Origin: Hydrogenophaga sp. IBVHS2
Lineage (GTDB): Bacteria > Pseudomonadota > Gammaproteobacteria > Burkholderiales > Burkholderiaceae_C
Length of the DNA stretch: 64,000 nucleotides
Reading direction: 5' to 3'
Assembly: GCF_002127215.1 (NCBI RefSeq)
Contig: NZ_NFUT01000006.1
Location: forward strand, 163,347 to 227,346
Part shown: in pieces, positions 38,654 through 48,201 of the stretch
How positions within the stretch are numbered: the stretch's first letter is position 1
Layout: each line of letters starts with the position of its first letter
The notes under the pieces: model-generated
What the model was told of the DNA's origin: nothing
What the model saw: the letters and a program-made list of their open reading frames with translations, nothing else
Databases searched by the model: none
Program-made: the position numbers and the translations under genes

Positions 38654-39577
38654 ATGGACTCCCCCTCCGCCACCCCCACCGACACCCCGCCTGCGCCGGC
38701 CGCCGGCGAGGAGGCCCGCCACCCCTTCCTGGTGGCCCTGGGCGAGCGGGTGCGCACCCTGCGCTCCCGCCGGGGCATGACCCGCAAGGCGGTGGCGCTG
38801 GCGGCCGATGTCTCCGAACGCCACCTGGCCAACCTGGAATACGGCACCGGCAATGCGTCCATCCTGGTGCTGCTGCAGGTGGCCGACGCCCTGCAGTGCT
38901 CGGTCGCCGAACTCATCGGTGATGTGAGCACCAGCTCGCCGGAATGGCTCCTGATCCGCGAGCTGCTGGCCGGTCAGGACGAGGCCGCCCTGCGGCGTGC
39001 GCGGGTGGCCATCACCGGTGCGCTGGGCGGAGCCGACAGCACCGAGGCCGGCCGGCGCACCCGCATCGCACTCATCGGTCTGCGCGGCGCCGGCAAGTCC
39101 ACGCTGGGCCAGCGCCTGGCCGACGACCTGGGCTTCGCCTTCATCGAGCTCAGCCGCGAGATCGAGAAGTTCGCGGGCTGCAGCATCGAGGAGATCCACG
39201 CGCTGTATGGCACACCGGCCTACCGGCGCTACGAGCGGCGTGCCCTGGAAGAGGCCATCCAGATCTACCCCGAGGTGGTCATTGCCACGCCTGGTGGCCT
39301 GGTGTCGGACGCGGCCAACTTCAACCTGCTGCTGTCTCACTGCACCACGGTGTGGCTGCAGGCTGACCCGTCCGACCACATGGGTCGGGTGGCCGCCCAG
39401 GGCGACATGCGCCCCATGGCCGCCAGCCGCGAGGCCATGGAAGACCTCAAGCGCATTCTGGCCGGCCGCTCGGCCTTCTATTCCAAGGCGGAGCTGCACT
39501 TCAACACCAGCGACTACAGCCTGCCGCAGGCGCATGAAGCGCTGGCCGAGCAGGTCAGGGCCTTGATCGGGCTCTGA
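38654..39577 (+). CDS. boxR: Box pathway regulator BoxR (HTH domain fused to shikimate-kinase-like domain)
   Basis: A 307-residue two-domain regulator. The N-terminal XRE-type helix-turn-helix (about residues 30-90: ALGERVRTLRSRRGMTRKAVA, then SERHLANLEYGTGN) binds DNA; the C-terminal half resembles shikimate kinase with an intact Walker A IALIGLRGAGKSTLG and STLGQRLADDLG, and in BzdR/BoxR it binds benzoyl-CoA as inducer rather than acting as a kinase. The N-terminal 25 residues are Pro/Thr rich. Start ATG 38654 is chosen over an open extension to 38588 that would cover operator 2. It lies between the divergent boxD-bclA pair and boxC; three TGCA-N6-TGCA boxes in both control regions are the probable targets. 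Confidence 0.93.
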   Translation: MDSPSATPTDTPPAPAAGEEARHPFLVALGERVRTLRSRRGMTRKAVALAADVSERHLANLEYGTGNASILVLLQVADALQCSVAELIGDVSTSSPEWLLIRELLAGQDEAALRRARVAITGALGGADSTEAGRRTRIALIGLRGAGKSTLGQRLADDLGFAFIELSREIEKFAGCSIEEIHALYGTPAYRRYERRALEEAIQIYPEVVIATPGGLVSDAANFNLLLSHCTTVWLQADPSDHMGRVAAQGDMRPMAASREAMEDLKRILAGRSAFYSKAELHFNTSDYSLPQAHEALAEQVRALIGL

Positions 39578-39596
39578 ATCAGCAAATTTGAGAACA

Positions 39597-39610
39597 TGCA
39601 CAAAAGTGCA
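39597..39610. promoter_or_regulatory. BoxR-type operator 3 (TGCA-N6-TGCA) upstream of boxC
   Basis: TGCA at 39597-39600 and 39607-39610 directly abuts the -35 of the boxC promoter; an extra single TGCA (39629-39632) is inside the promoter spacer. A repressor here would block polymerase. Confidence 0.72.
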
Positions 39611-39639
39611 TTGACAGGAAAAATTGCCTGCACTATTAT
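39611..39639 (+). promoter_or_regulatory. Sigma70 promoter for boxCBA
   Basis: TTGACA (39611-39616), a 17-base spacer and TATTAT (39634-39639): the best match to the sigma70 consensus that I see in this window. It drives boxC, boxB and boxA and is overlapped by TGCA boxes, which fits a strong promoter kept off by BoxR. Confidence 0.85.
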
Positions 39640-39708
39640 TCAGGTCATGCGCTGCCCTCTGACCTGAGATGGTCCATCGGGCGGCTTCATCCGCCCGAGG
39701 AGACCCTC

Positions 39709-41379
39709 ATGAACGCACCCGACCGCATCCCCACCCCGGTGGACTACCGCACCGACCCGTCCCAGTACCGCCACTGGAAGCTCAGCTTCGACGGTGCGGT
39801 CGCCACGCTGGCGGCCGACTTCGCCGAAGACGGCGGCATCCGCCCCGGCTACAAGCTCAAGCTCAACAGCTACGACCTGGGCGTGGACATCGAGCTGCAC
39901 GATGCGCTCAACCGCATCCGCTTCGAACACCCCGAGGTGCGCACCGTGGTGGTCACCAGCCTGAAGGACCGTGTGTTCTGCTCGGGCGCCAACATCTTCA
40001 TGCTGGGCCTCTCCAGCCACGCCTGGAAGGTGAACTTCTGCAAGTTCACCAACGAGACCCGCAACGGCATCGAGGATTCGTCGAAGCACAACGGCCTGAA
40101 GTTCGTCGCCGCCCTGAACGGCGCCTGCGCCGGCGGCGGTTACGAGCTGGCCCTGGCCTGCGACGAGATCGTCCTGATCGACGACCGCAGCAGCGCGGTC
40201 AGCCTGCCCGAAGTCCCGCTCCTGGGCGTGCTGCCCGGCACCGGCGGCCTGACCCGCGTGACCGACAAGCGCCATGTGCGCCACGACCTGGCCGACATCT
40301 TCTGCACCACCAGCGAAGGCGTGCGAGGCAAGAAGGCGCTCGACTGGCGCCTGGTCGATTCGATCGCCAAGCCGCAGCAGTTCGCCGCCCATGTGCGTGA
40401 GCGCGCCGAAGCCCTGGCCGCCCAGAGCAACCGCCCGGCCGGTGCGAAGGGCGTGAGCCTGCCCCGGGTGGAGCGCACCGACACCGCAGACGGCATCGCC
40501 TACCGGTGGGTCAACGTGGCCATCGACCGCAGCAAGCGCACCGCCACCCTGACCATCAAGGCCCCCACCGGCGCCCAGCCGACGGATGCGGCCGGCATCG
40601 AGGCCCAGGGCGCCGCCTGGTGGCCGCTGCAGATGACCCGCGAGCTCGACGACGCCATCCTCAATCTGCGCACCAACGAGCTCGACATCGGCACCTGGCT
40701 GCTCAAGACCGAAGGCGATGCCGCCGCGGTGCTGGCGGCCGACGCCCTGCTGCTGGCCCACCAGGACCACTGGCTGGCCCGCGAGGTGCTGGGCCTGATG
40801 CGCCGCACCTTTGCCCGTCTGGACGTGTCCTCGCGCAGCCTGTTTGCGCTGGTGGACGAAGGCTCGTGCTTTGCCGGCAGCCTGGCCGAACTGGCCTTCT
40901 GCGCCGACCGCGCCTACATGCTGGCCCTGCCCGACAGCCCCGAGACCGCCCCCCGCATCACCCTGGGCGAGATGAACCTGGGCCAGCTGCCCATGGTCAA
41001 TGGCCAGTCGCGCCTGCAGCGCCGTTTCTACGAAGAGACCGAGCCGATGGAGGCCGTGCGCCGCGCCGTGGGTCAGCCGCTGGACGCCGACGCCGCCCTG
41101 GCCCTGGGCCTGATCACCTCGGCACCCGACGACATCGACTGGGCCGACGAGGTCCGCATGGCCATCGAGGAACGCGCCGCCATGTCGCCCGACGCCCTGA
41201 CCGGCCTGGAAGCCAACCTGCGCTTCGCCCAGAAGGAGAACATGCTCACCCGCATCTTCGGCCGCCTGACCGCCTGGCAGAACTGGATCTTCATCCGCCC
41301 CAACGCTGTGGGCGAAAAAGGCGCGCTCAAGGTCTACGGCAAAGGCGACAAGGCCGCTTTTGATTTCAACCGCGTGTAA
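39709..41379 (+). CDS. boxC: Benzoyl-CoA-dihydrodiol lyase (epoxide-opening, ring-cleaving)
   Basis: Cleaves 2,3-epoxybenzoyl-CoA with water into 3,4-dehydroadipyl-CoA semialdehyde and formate. The 556-residue protein is an enoyl-CoA hydratase/crotonase-fold enzyme: VVVTSLKDRVFCSGANIFML forms the first oxyanion hole, FVAALNGACAGGGYELALACDEI follows, and GTGGLTRVTDKRHVR; a second crotonase-like part begins about residue 260. Start ATG 39709 has GAGGAGACC. The formate released is of interest because a formate dehydrogenase island lies 13 kb downstream. First gene of the boxCBA operon, 34 bases before boxB. Confidence 0.96.
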   Translation: MNAPDRIPTPVDYRTDPSQYRHWKLSFDGAVATLAADFAEDGGIRPGYKLKLNSYDLGVDIELHDALNRIRFEHPEVRTVVVTSLKDRVFCSGANIFMLGLSSHAWKVNFCKFTNETRNGIEDSSKHNGLKFVAALNGACAGGGYELALACDEIVLIDDRSSAVSLPEVPLLGVLPGTGGLTRVTDKRHVRHDLADIFCTTSEGVRGKKALDWRLVDSIAKPQQFAAHVRERAEALAAQSNRPAGAKGVSLPRVERTDTADGIAYRWVNVAIDRSKRTATLTIKAPTGAQPTDAAGIEAQGAAWWPLQMTRELDDAILNLRTNELDIGTWLLKTEGDAAAVLAADALLLAHQDHWLAREVLGLMRRTFARLDVSSRSLFALVDEGSCFAGSLAELAFCADRAYMLALPDSPETAPRITLGEMNLGQLPMVNGQSRLQRRFYEETEPMEAVRRAVGQPLDADAALALGLITSAPDDIDWADEVRMAIEERAAMSPDALTGLEANLRFAQKENMLTRIFGRLTAWQNWIFIRPNAVGEKGALKVYGKGDKAAFDFNRV

Positions 41380-41415
41380 AACCGTTTCTGTCCGACCCCC
41401 CAACTGGAGACCGTG

Positions 41416-42843
41416 ATGTCCGCCATCGATTACAGCGACAAGATCCCCAACAACGTCAATCTGTCCGAAGACCGCACGCTGCAGCGTGCCCTGGAGCACT
41501 GGCAGCCCAATTACCTGGACTGGTGGAAGGACATGGGCCCCGAGGGCTCGCAGGGTTTCGACGTCTACCTGCGCACCGCGGTCAGCGTGGACCCGCAGGG
41601 CTGGGCCCAGTTCGGCCATGTGAAGATGCCCGACTACCGCTGGGGCATCTTCATGAACCCGGCCGAGAAGGACCGCAAGATCCATTTCGGTGACCACATG
41701 GGCGAGGCCGCCTGGCAGGACGTTCCCGGCGAGCACCGCGCCAACCTGCGCCGCATCATCGTGACCCAGGGCGACACCGAGCCGGCGTCGGTGGAGCAGC
41801 AGCGCCACCTGGGCCTGACCGCCCCCAGCCAGTACGACCTGCGCAACCTGTTCCAGATCAACGTGGAAGAAGGCCGTCACCTGTGGGCCATGGTCTACCT
41901 GCTGCACAAGTACTTCGGTCGCGACGGCCGCGAGGAAGCCGATGCCCTGCTGCAGCGCAACAGCGGCAGCCAGGACAACCCGCGCATCCTGGAAGCCTTC
42001 AACGAAGAGACGCCCGACTGGCTGTCCTTCTTCATGTTCACCTACTTCACCGACCGCGACGGCAAGTTCCAGCTGTGCGCGCTGGCCGAGAGCGCCTTCG
42101 ACCCGCTGGCCCGCACCACCAAGTTCATGCTGACCGAGGAAGCCCACCACATGTTCGTGGGCGAGTCGGGCGTGGGCCGCGTCATCAACCGCACCTGCCA
42201 GGTGATGAACGAGCTCAAGACCGACGACCCGGCCAAGCTGCGCGCCGCCGGCGTGATCGACCTGCCGACCATCCAGCGTTACCTGAACTTCCACTTCAGC
42301 GTGACCATCGACCTGTTCGGTGCCGACCAGTCGAGCAACGCCGCCACCTTCTACAGCTCCGGCCTCAAGGGCCGCTACGAGGAAGGCAAGCGCCAGGACG
42401 ACCACGTGCTCAAGGGCCACACCTACAAGATCCTCGAGGTGCAGGGCGGTCAGCTGGTCGAGCGCGAGGTGCCCATGCTCAACGCCCTGAACGAAGTGCT
42501 GCGCGACGACTACATCAAGGACAGCGTGGGCGGCGTGGAGCGCTGGAACAAGCTGATCGAGAAGGCCGGTCTGCCGCATCGCCTGTCGGTGCCGCACAAG
42601 GCGTTCCACCGCAACATCGGTTCGCTGGCCGGCGTGAAGGTCTCGCCGGACGGCCGCGTGGTGAGCGAGTCCGAGTGGCAGGCCAAGGTGAGCGAATGGC
42701 TGCCCACCCCGGAAGACCGCGCCTATGTGGCCAGCCTGATGGGCCGCGTGGTCGAGCCCGGCCAGTTCGCCAACTGGATCGCCCCGCCGGTCATGGGCAT
42801 CAACCGCCAGCCGGTCAACTTCGAATACGTCCGTTTCAACTGA
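41416..42843 (+). CDS. boxB: Benzoyl-CoA 2,3-epoxidase, oxygenase subunit BoxB
   Basis: Diiron oxygenase that epoxidises benzoyl-CoA with O2 and electrons from BoxA. The 475-residue protein has the carboxylate/His ligands expected of a class I diiron protein in [13 protein letters not shown] (about residue 150), [19 protein letters not shown] helices and [16 protein letters not shown] (about residue 237). ATG 41416 is preceded by GTG 41413; GGAG at good spacing favours the ATG. Lies 5 bases before boxA, so the two subunits are co-translated. Confidence 0.97.
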   Translation: MSAIDYSDKIPNNVNLSEDRTLQRALEHWQPNYLDWWKDMGPEGSQGFDVYLRTAVSVDPQGWAQFGHVKMPDYRWGIFMNPAEKDRKIHFGDHMGEAAWQDVPGEHRANLRRIIVTQGDTEPASVEQQRHLGLTAPSQYDLRNLFQINVEEGRHLWAMVYLLHKYFGRDGREEADALLQRNSGSQDNPRILEAFNEETPDWLSFFMFTYFTDRDGKFQLCALAESAFDPLARTTKFMLTEEAHHMFVGESGVGRVINRTCQVMNELKTDDPAKLRAAGVIDLPTIQRYLNFHFSVTIDLFGADQSSNAATFYSSGLKGRYEEGKRQDDHVLKGHTYKILEVQGGQLVEREVPMLNALNEVLRDDYIKDSVGGVERWNKLIEKAGLPHRLSVPHKAFHRNIGSLAGVKVSPDGRVVSESEWQAKVSEWLPTPEDRAYVASLMGRVVEPGQFANWIAPPVMGINRQPVNFEYVRFN

Positions 42844-42848
42844 CGACC

Positions 42849-44138
42849 ATGAACGCACCCGCCGAACTCGCTGTCATCCAGCAGCACCTGATCGATCCCG
42901 AGATCTGCATCCGGTGCAACACCTGCGAGGCCACCTGCCCGGTGGGTGCGATCACGCACGACTCGCGCAACTATGTGGTGGATGCCGACAAGTGCAACCT
43001 CTGCATGGCCTGCGTGCCGCCGTGTCCCACCGGCTCCATCGACAACTGGCGGCAGATGCCGCGGGTGCGGGCCTACAGCGTCGAGGAGCAGCTGACCTGG
43101 GACGAACTCCCGGCCGAGCTGCCGGCCGAGGAACTGGCCAGTGCCGCCGCCGATGCAGGATCGGCTGCGGTGGCCGAGCCTGCGCCCGTCGCCGAGGCAC
43201 CGGCCGCCAGCGACACCTTCAAGGCCGCCAGCTACGGATCGACCGTGCCCCCCTGGTCGGCCGCCCATGCCTACACCAACCTGTACGGCCCCAAGGCCGC
43301 GCAGAAGACGGTGAAGGCCACCGTGGTGGGCAACCTGCGGGTGACCGAGGTCGGCAAGACCGCCGGCAGCGATTACGACACCCACCACATCGTGCTGGAC
43401 TTCGGCGCCATGCCGTTCCCGGTGCTGGAGGGCCAGAGCATCGGCATCATCCCGCCGGGCACCGATGCCTCGGGCCGGCCGCACCATGCGCGCCAGTACA
43501 GCATCGCCAGTCCCCGCAACGGCGAGCGGCCGGGCCACAACAACCTGTCGCTGACCATCAAGCGGGTGCTGCAGGACCACCAGGGCAACCCGGTGCGCGG
43601 TGTCGGCAGCAACTACATGTGCGACCTGCAGGTGGGCGACACGGTGGAAGTGATCGGGCCCTTCGGCGCCAGCTTCCTGATGCCCAACCACCCGAAGAGC
43701 CACATCGTCATGATCTGCACCGGCACCGGCAGTGCGCCGATGCGGGCCATGACCGAATGGCGTCGCCGCCTGCGCCAGACCGGCAAGTTCGAGGGCGGCA
43801 AGCTGATGCTGTTCTTCGGCGCCCGGACCCAGGAAGAGCTGCCGTACTTCGGTCCGCTGCAGAGCCTGCCCAAGGACTTCATCGACACCAGCTTCGCCTT
43901 CAGCCGCACGCCGGGCCAGCCCAAGCGGTATGTGCAGGACGCCATGCGGGAGCGTGCCGCCGATCTGGCCGCCCTGCTCAAGGACCCCGACAGCCACTTC
44001 TATGTGTGCGGCCTCAAGAGCATGGAAGAGGGCGTGGTGCTGGCCCTGCGCGACATCGCTGCCGGTGCCGGCTTGGACTGGGAGACGGTGGGCGCCGCCC
44101 TCAAGCGCGAAGGCCGTCTGCACCTGGAAACCTACTGA
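42849..44138 (+). CDS. boxA: Benzoyl-CoA 2,3-epoxidase, reductase subunit BoxA
   Basis: NADPH-dependent flavoprotein reductase that feeds electrons to BoxB. The 429-residue chain has an N-terminal 2[4Fe-4S] ferredoxin domain ([12 protein letters not shown] at about residue 21 and [12 protein letters not shown] at about 53), an Ala/Pro/Glu-rich linker (about residues 85-125), then a ferredoxin-NADP+ reductase module: FAD-binding [34 protein letters not shown], and NADP-binding [14 protein letters not shown]. All eight cluster cysteines are kept. The linker is longer and more low-complexity than necessary and is likely flexible. Confidence 0.96.
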   Translation: MNAPAELAVIQQHLIDPEICIRCNTCEATCPVGAITHDSRNYVVDADKCNLCMACVPPCPTGSIDNWRQMPRVRAYSVEEQLTWDELPAELPAEELASAAADAGSAAVAEPAPVAEAPAASDTFKAASYGSTVPPWSAAHAYTNLYGPKAAQKTVKATVVGNLRVTEVGKTAGSDYDTHHIVLDFGAMPFPVLEGQSIGIIPPGTDASGRPHHARQYSIASPRNGERPGHNNLSLTIKRVLQDHQGNPVRGVGSNYMCDLQVGDTVEVIGPFGASFLMPNHPKSHIVMICTGTGSAPMRAMTEWRRRLRQTGKFEGGKLMLFFGARTQEELPYFGPLQSLPKDFIDTSFAFSRTPGQPKRYVQDAMRERAADLAALLKDPDSHFYVCGLKSMEEGVVLALRDIAAGAGLDWETVGAALKREGRLHLETY

Positions 44139-44246
44139 CGCGGCGGGTCGGGGTCCCCTGCGGGACACCGGCTCGTGACGCCATTGGGGTCAAGCCGTCG
44201 CCCGGGTGCGTGATCGGGGGCAGATGCCGTACAGTGTCGCCCTCGT

Positions 44247-44879
44247 ATGTCTGACACCCTTACCCCCACCCGCACGCCGCCGCGTCCCGCCATCGAGGTG
44301 GACGTGGTGATGCGTCGTGAGCCGGTGCAGGGCCCCATGGCGCGCTGGCAGCCCTGGCGCTGGGTGCTGGCCGACGTGATGCTGCACAGCAGTCCGGCGG
44401 AGACCGCCCTGCTGGCCCCCGTGGAATCGCACGAACCGGAAGCCGTCGAGCCGATCGACCCGGCCCAGGCCATCGAGGGCGCCAGCCACTGGCTGTTCCC
44501 CCGTCAGCGCGTCACCCTCTACCGCGACGACGCGGAGGGTTATTACCTCAACCTGAATTCCCCCCACCCCTGTTTCTGGGTGTTCTGGCGCACCGACGAA
44601 GAACGGCTGCTCGACGGCGAGCCGATGGCCGTGCCCCAGATCGTCACCCTGAGCTACCACGAGGCTGGCCGCTGGCTCGACGCCCAGGAGCGGGTCGACC
44701 AGGTGCCCGCCCCCGAGGAGGTGGTGGACTGGCTGCGCGGCTTCGTGGACGCCACCTACCAGCCCGAACCCAAGAAGCGCAAGCGCCCGGAGAGCTTCCG
44801 CCCCCTGACCGACCGTTTCGGTCAGCCGGTGCGGGTGAGCACCGACAAGATCCGCGGCGGCGGCCACCCCGGAGCCTGA
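44247..44879 (+). CDS. DUF3305 domain protein of the formate dehydrogenase cluster
   Basis: A 210-residue protein with the DUF3305 core: VDVVMRREPVQGPMARWQPWRWVL near the start, then LFPRQRVTLYRDDAEGYYLNL and PCFWVFWRTDEE, and LSYHEAGRWLDAQERVD later. No signal peptide or cofactor motif. Regularly found with DUF3306, a polyferredoxin and TorD-like chaperone beside FDH3-type formate dehydrogenase genes, so it is probably a maturation or electron-transfer accessory. Function unknown. The C-terminal basic tail (PKKRKRPESFRPL) may bind another protein. Confidence 0.85.
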   Translation: MSDTLTPTRTPPRPAIEVDVVMRREPVQGPMARWQPWRWVLADVMLHSSPAETALLAPVESHEPEAVEPIDPAQAIEGASHWLFPRQRVTLYRDDAEGYYLNLNSPHPCFWVFWRTDEERLLDGEPMAVPQIVTLSYHEAGRWLDAQERVDQVPAPEEVVDWLRGFVDATYQPEPKKRKRPESFRPLTDRFGQPVRVSTDKIRGGGHPGA

Positions 44880-44880
44880 C

Positions 44881-45531
44881 ATGGCCGACGACGACAGCTT
44901 CTTCTCGCGCTGGTCCCGGCGCAAGCAGCAGGTGCGCACCGGACAGCCTTTGCCAGCCGATCCGCCGGCCCCCGCGCCGGCGGTCGCCCCCACGCCTGCT
45001 GCCCGTCCGGCCCCGGTGGCCGCGCCCGCCGCAGCCGCCCCCGTGGCGCCGGCACCCGCCCCGGCCGAGGACCGCCCGCCGCCGCCCACGCTGGACGACG
45101 TGGCCGATCTCACGCCGCAGTCCGACTTCAGCCGTTTCGTGGCCCGCGACGTGTCGCCCGACGTGCGCAACGCGGCGGTCAAGAAGCTCTTTGCCGATCC
45201 GCACTTCAACGTGATGGACGGCCTGGACATCTACATCGACGACTACACCCAGCCCAGCCCGCTGTCCAAGGCCGACATGGCCCGCATGGTCGGCGCGCAG
45301 TTCCTCAAGCTGGTCGACGATCCGGCCGAAAAGAAGGCAGCTGCCGAGCCGGTGGCCTCCGAAGAGCCGGCCGCCGCAACGAACAACCCCCCCGACAGCG
45401 GGACCACCGCTGCGCCCACCGGCGAGCCCACCGTCGCCGAACTGCCCCCACCCCACGATGACCACGCTGATCTGCAACTGCAACCAGACCATGCCCCTGA
45501 ACGCGAGCGTTCTGGGCCAGGCGCTGGATGA
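44881..45531 (+). CDS. DUF3306 domain protein
   Basis: A 216-residue protein starting FFSRWSRRKQQVRTG, followed by an extended Ala/Pro linker (about residues 22-63) and the DUF3306 core TLDDVADLTPQSDFSRFVARDVSPDVRNAAVKKLFADPHFNVMDGLDIYIDDY. The last 24 residues (DDHADLQLQPDHAPER...) are encoded by bases that also encode the start of the next protein in another frame, a 74-base overlap. Function unknown; acts in the formate dehydrogenase accessory set. Start is 1 base after the DUF3305 stop. Confidence 0.85.
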   Translation: MADDDSFFSRWSRRKQQVRTGQPLPADPPAPAPAVAPTPAARPAPVAAPAAAAPVAPAPAPAEDRPPPPTLDDVADLTPQSDFSRFVARDVSPDVRNAAVKKLFADPHFNVMDGLDIYIDDYTQPSPLSKADMARMVGAQFLKLVDDPAEKKAAAEPVASEEPAAATNNPPDSGTTAAPTGEPTVAELPPPHDDHADLQLQPDHAPERERSGPGAG

Positions 45532-47560
45532 AGACCTGACCGTCCACACCACGCTGTGCCGTCGCGATGCGCCGGCGTTCCAGCGCGCCAGTCGCAGCAG
45601 CGACGAGCTGGTGGTGGCCTGCACCCAGGAAAGCCGCCTGTTCACCGAGCTGTCGACCCAGACCGAGGGCGCGGTGGCACTCGACGTGCGGCCGATCCGC
45701 TTCGTGAACATCCGCGAGACCGGCGGCTGGGGCCGTGAGGCCAGGGACGCCACGCCCAAGATGGCCGCCCTGCTGGCCGCCGCCCGCCTGCCCGATCCCG
45801 AGCCGGTGCCCACCGTCACCTACCGCAGCAGCGGCCGGCTGCTCGTCGTGGGCCCGCTGGACGAGGCCGAGCGCATCGGCGCGGTGGTGGGCGACGTGCT
45901 GGACGTCACCATCCTGGCCACCGGCGGCCGGGGTCAGCAGGAACGCCGCTTCCCGGTGCTGGGCGGCGAGCTGTCGTCGGTGCAGGGCTGGCTGGGCGCC
46001 TTCCAGGTGGAATGGACCACCGGCAACCCGATCGACCTGGACCTGTGCACCCGCTGCAACGCCTGCGTGGCCGCCTGCCCGGAAGGCGCCATCGGCCTGG
46101 ACTACCAGATCGACCTGTCCCGCTGCAGCTCGCACCGCGCCTGCGTGAAGGCCTGCGAGGCCGTGGGTGCCATCGACTTCCAGCGCGACCCGGTGGCCCA
46201 CACCGACACCTTCGACATCGTGCTGGACCTGCGCGAGACCCCGGCGTTCGGTCAGCACGCGCATCCCCAGGGCTACTTCCACCGCCCGGGCGGCCTGAGC
46301 GGTGACGTGGGCCTGCAGACCATCGCCCGCCTGCGCGACCTGGTGGGCGAGTTCGAGAAGCCCAAGTTCTTCACCTACAAGCAGAAGATCTGCGCCCATG
46401 GCCGCAACGAGACCGTGGGCTGCGATGCCTGCGTGCAGGTGTGTTCCGCCCTGGCCATCAGCAGCCAGGTGGACCGCCAGCAGATCGTGGTCAACCCCAA
46501 CCTGTGCGTGGGCTGCGGCGCCTGCACCACCGTCTGCCCCACCGGGGCCCTGACCTACGCCTACCCCCGCGCCAGCGAGGTCGGTGTGCGCCTGCGCACC
46601 GTGCTGGCCACCTACGCCAAGGCCGGCGGCACCGATGCCGCCCTGCTGCTGCACAGCCGCGAAGGCGGTGCCGCCCTGATCGACGAGCTGGGCCGCGCGG
46701 CTCAGCTCAACCCGAAACAGGTGCGTGGTGTGCCGGCCCGCGTGATTCCGCTCCCGCTGTGGCACACCGCCTCGGCCGGCCTGGACCTGTGGCTGACCGC
46801 CTTTGCCTACGGTGCCCCGCAGGTCTGGGTGCTCATGACCGACGAGGAGGCGCCCCAGTACCGCCAGGCCCTGCAGGAGCAGATGGCGCTGGCCCAGGCC
46901 ATCGTCAACGGGCTGGGTTACACCGGCACGCATTTCCGTCTGATCGAGGCCCGCACCGCCGCCGAGCTGGACAGCCAGCTCGCCGTGCCCAAGGCCCAGG
47001 GCGTCAAGCGCCGCGCCAGCTACGCGGTGCAGGCCGAGAAGCGCGCCACCATCGAACTCGCGCTCGACCACCTGCTGCAGGACAGCGCCACGCTGGGCCA
47101 GCGGGTCGAGGCGATTGCGCTGCCGGCGCCGTCGCTGTTCGGCGCGGTGGCGGTCGACCGTGACCGCTGCACCCTGTGCCTGAGCTGCGTGAGCGCCTGC
47201 CCGGCCAGCGCGCTGCAGGACAACGCCGAGCGGCCGCAGCTGCGCTTCATCGAGAAGAACTGCGTGCAGTGCGGCCTGTGCGCCACCACCTGCCCGGAAG
47301 ACGCCATCAGCCTGCAGCCCCGCCTGCTGCTGACCGAGCAGCGCAAGCAGCTGCGCGTGCTCAACGAGGCCGAGCCGTTCCGCTGCATCCGCTGCAGCAA
47401 GCCCTTCGGCACGCTCAAGGGCATCGAGAACATGCTGGAGAAGCTCTCCGGCCATGCCATGTTCCAGGGCGAGGCCGCCGAGCGCCTGAAGATGTGCAGC
47501 GACTGCCGCGTGGTCGACCTCTACACCAACCCGGGCGAGACCCGCATCACCGATCTCTGA
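45458..47560 (+). CDS. Polyferredoxin of the formate dehydrogenase cluster (4Fe-4S binding protein)
   Basis: A 700-residue cytoplasmic iron-sulphur protein. It begins MTTLICNCNQTMPL, as such proteins do. Cluster motifs in order: LCTRCNACVAACP (about residue 190), SRCSSHRACVKACE, CAHGRNETVGCDACVQVC, LCVGCGACTTVCP, RCTLCLSCVSACP and NCVQCGLCATTCP, with extra CxxC pairs at the end (RCIRCSKP and MCSDCR). This allows five or six [4Fe-4S] clusters, more than simple electron carriers. It likely moves electrons during formate dehydrogenase maturation or links it to another pool. The start overlaps DUF3306 by 74 bases. Confidence 0.87.
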   Translation: MTTLICNCNQTMPLNASVLGQALDEDLTVHTTLCRRDAPAFQRASRSSDELVVACTQESRLFTELSTQTEGAVALDVRPIRFVNIRETGGWGREARDATPKMAALLAAARLPDPEPVPTVTYRSSGRLLVVGPLDEAERIGAVVGDVLDVTILATGGRGQQERRFPVLGGELSSVQGWLGAFQVEWTTGNPIDLDLCTRCNACVAACPEGAIGLDYQIDLSRCSSHRACVKACEAVGAIDFQRDPVAHTDTFDIVLDLRETPAFGQHAHPQGYFHRPGGLSGDVGLQTIARLRDLVGEFEKPKFFTYKQKICAHGRNETVGCDACVQVCSALAISSQVDRQQIVVNPNLCVGCGACTTVCPTGALTYAYPRASEVGVRLRTVLATYAKAGGTDAALLLHSREGGAALIDELGRAAQLNPKQVRGVPARVIPLPLWHTASAGLDLWLTAFAYGAPQVWVLMTDEEAPQYRQALQEQMALAQAIVNGLGYTGTHFRLIEARTAAELDSQLAVPKAQGVKRRASYAVQAEKRATIELALDHLLQDSATLGQRVEAIALPAPSLFGAVAVDRDRCTLCLSCVSACPASALQDNAERPQLRFIEKNCVQCGLCATTCPEDAISLQPRLLLTEQRKQLRVLNEAEPFRCIRCSKPFGTLKGIENMLEKLSGHAMFQGEAAERLKMCSDCRVVDLYTNPGETRITDL

Positions 47561-47570
47561 GACCGCCGCC

Positions 47571-48188
47571 ATGATGGACCGCATTCCCGTTTCTTCCTCG
47601 CTGGACGAGGAAACCGCCCGCGCCGAGATCTATGGCCTGCTGGCCGCGCTGTACTACGCCCCGCCCACGCCCGAGCTGCTGGCCCAGCTGCGGGTGGCGG
47701 TGACCGAGGCACCGGCCGCCGGCGGCTTCCTGGAAGAGCCCTGGCGCGGTGTGGTGGCGGCCGCCCGCGACCTGAGCGATGCCCAGGTGGCCGAGGAATT
47801 CGACCGCCTGTTCGGCGGCGTCGGCAAGCCCGAGATCTTCCTGTTTGCCTCGCACCACCTGGCCGGCTTCCTCAACGAGAAGCCGCTGGCCCAGCTGCGC
47901 TCCGACCTGGCCACCCTGGGCCTGGCGCGCGACGAGACCATGCCGGAGACCGAGGACCATGTGTCCTACATCTTCGAGGTCATGCGCTACCTGATCGCCG
48001 GCGACGATGTCGAGGTGGCCAACCTGACCCAGCAGCAGAAATTCTTTGCCGCCCACGTGCAGAACTGGCTGCCGGGCATGTGCGAGGCCATCACCGCCCA
48101 CCCGGCCGCGCGCTTCTACGCCGCCGTGGCGGCCTTCACGCAGGCCTTCATCGGCGTGGAAGCCCAGGGTTTCGACATGATGGCCTGA
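47571..48188 (+). CDS. TorD/DmsD-family chaperone for formate dehydrogenase
   Basis: A 205-residue all-helical chaperone. Signatures: ARAEIYGLLAALYYAPPTPELLA, AEEFDRLFGG, and the E-x(n)-DHVSYIFEVMRYLI block followed by FFAAHVQNWLPGM, the family region that holds the Tat-signal-binding site. TorD-type proteins bind the twin-arginine leader of a molybdoenzyme and delay export until the cofactor is inserted; FdhA here has such a leader. It is the last gene on the plus strand before the two-component genes. The start could be ATG 47571 or 47574. Confidence 0.88.
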   Translation: MMDRIPVSSSLDEETARAEIYGLLAALYYAPPTPELLAQLRVAVTEAPAAGGFLEEPWRGVVAAARDLSDAQVAEEFDRLFGGVGKPEIFLFASHHLAGFLNEKPLAQLRSDLATLGLARDETMPETEDHVSYIFEVMRYLIAGDDVEVANLTQQQKFFAAHVQNWLPGMCEAITAHPAARFYAAVAAFTQAFIGVEAQGFDMMA

Positions 48189-48201
48189 GACCTGCGGGGC
48201 C

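Noticed and set aside
39640..42858. A 1072-codon minus-strand open frame opposite boxC and boxB
   Set aside because: Antisense of two well-recognised enzymes; the amino-acid composition is that of a shadow.
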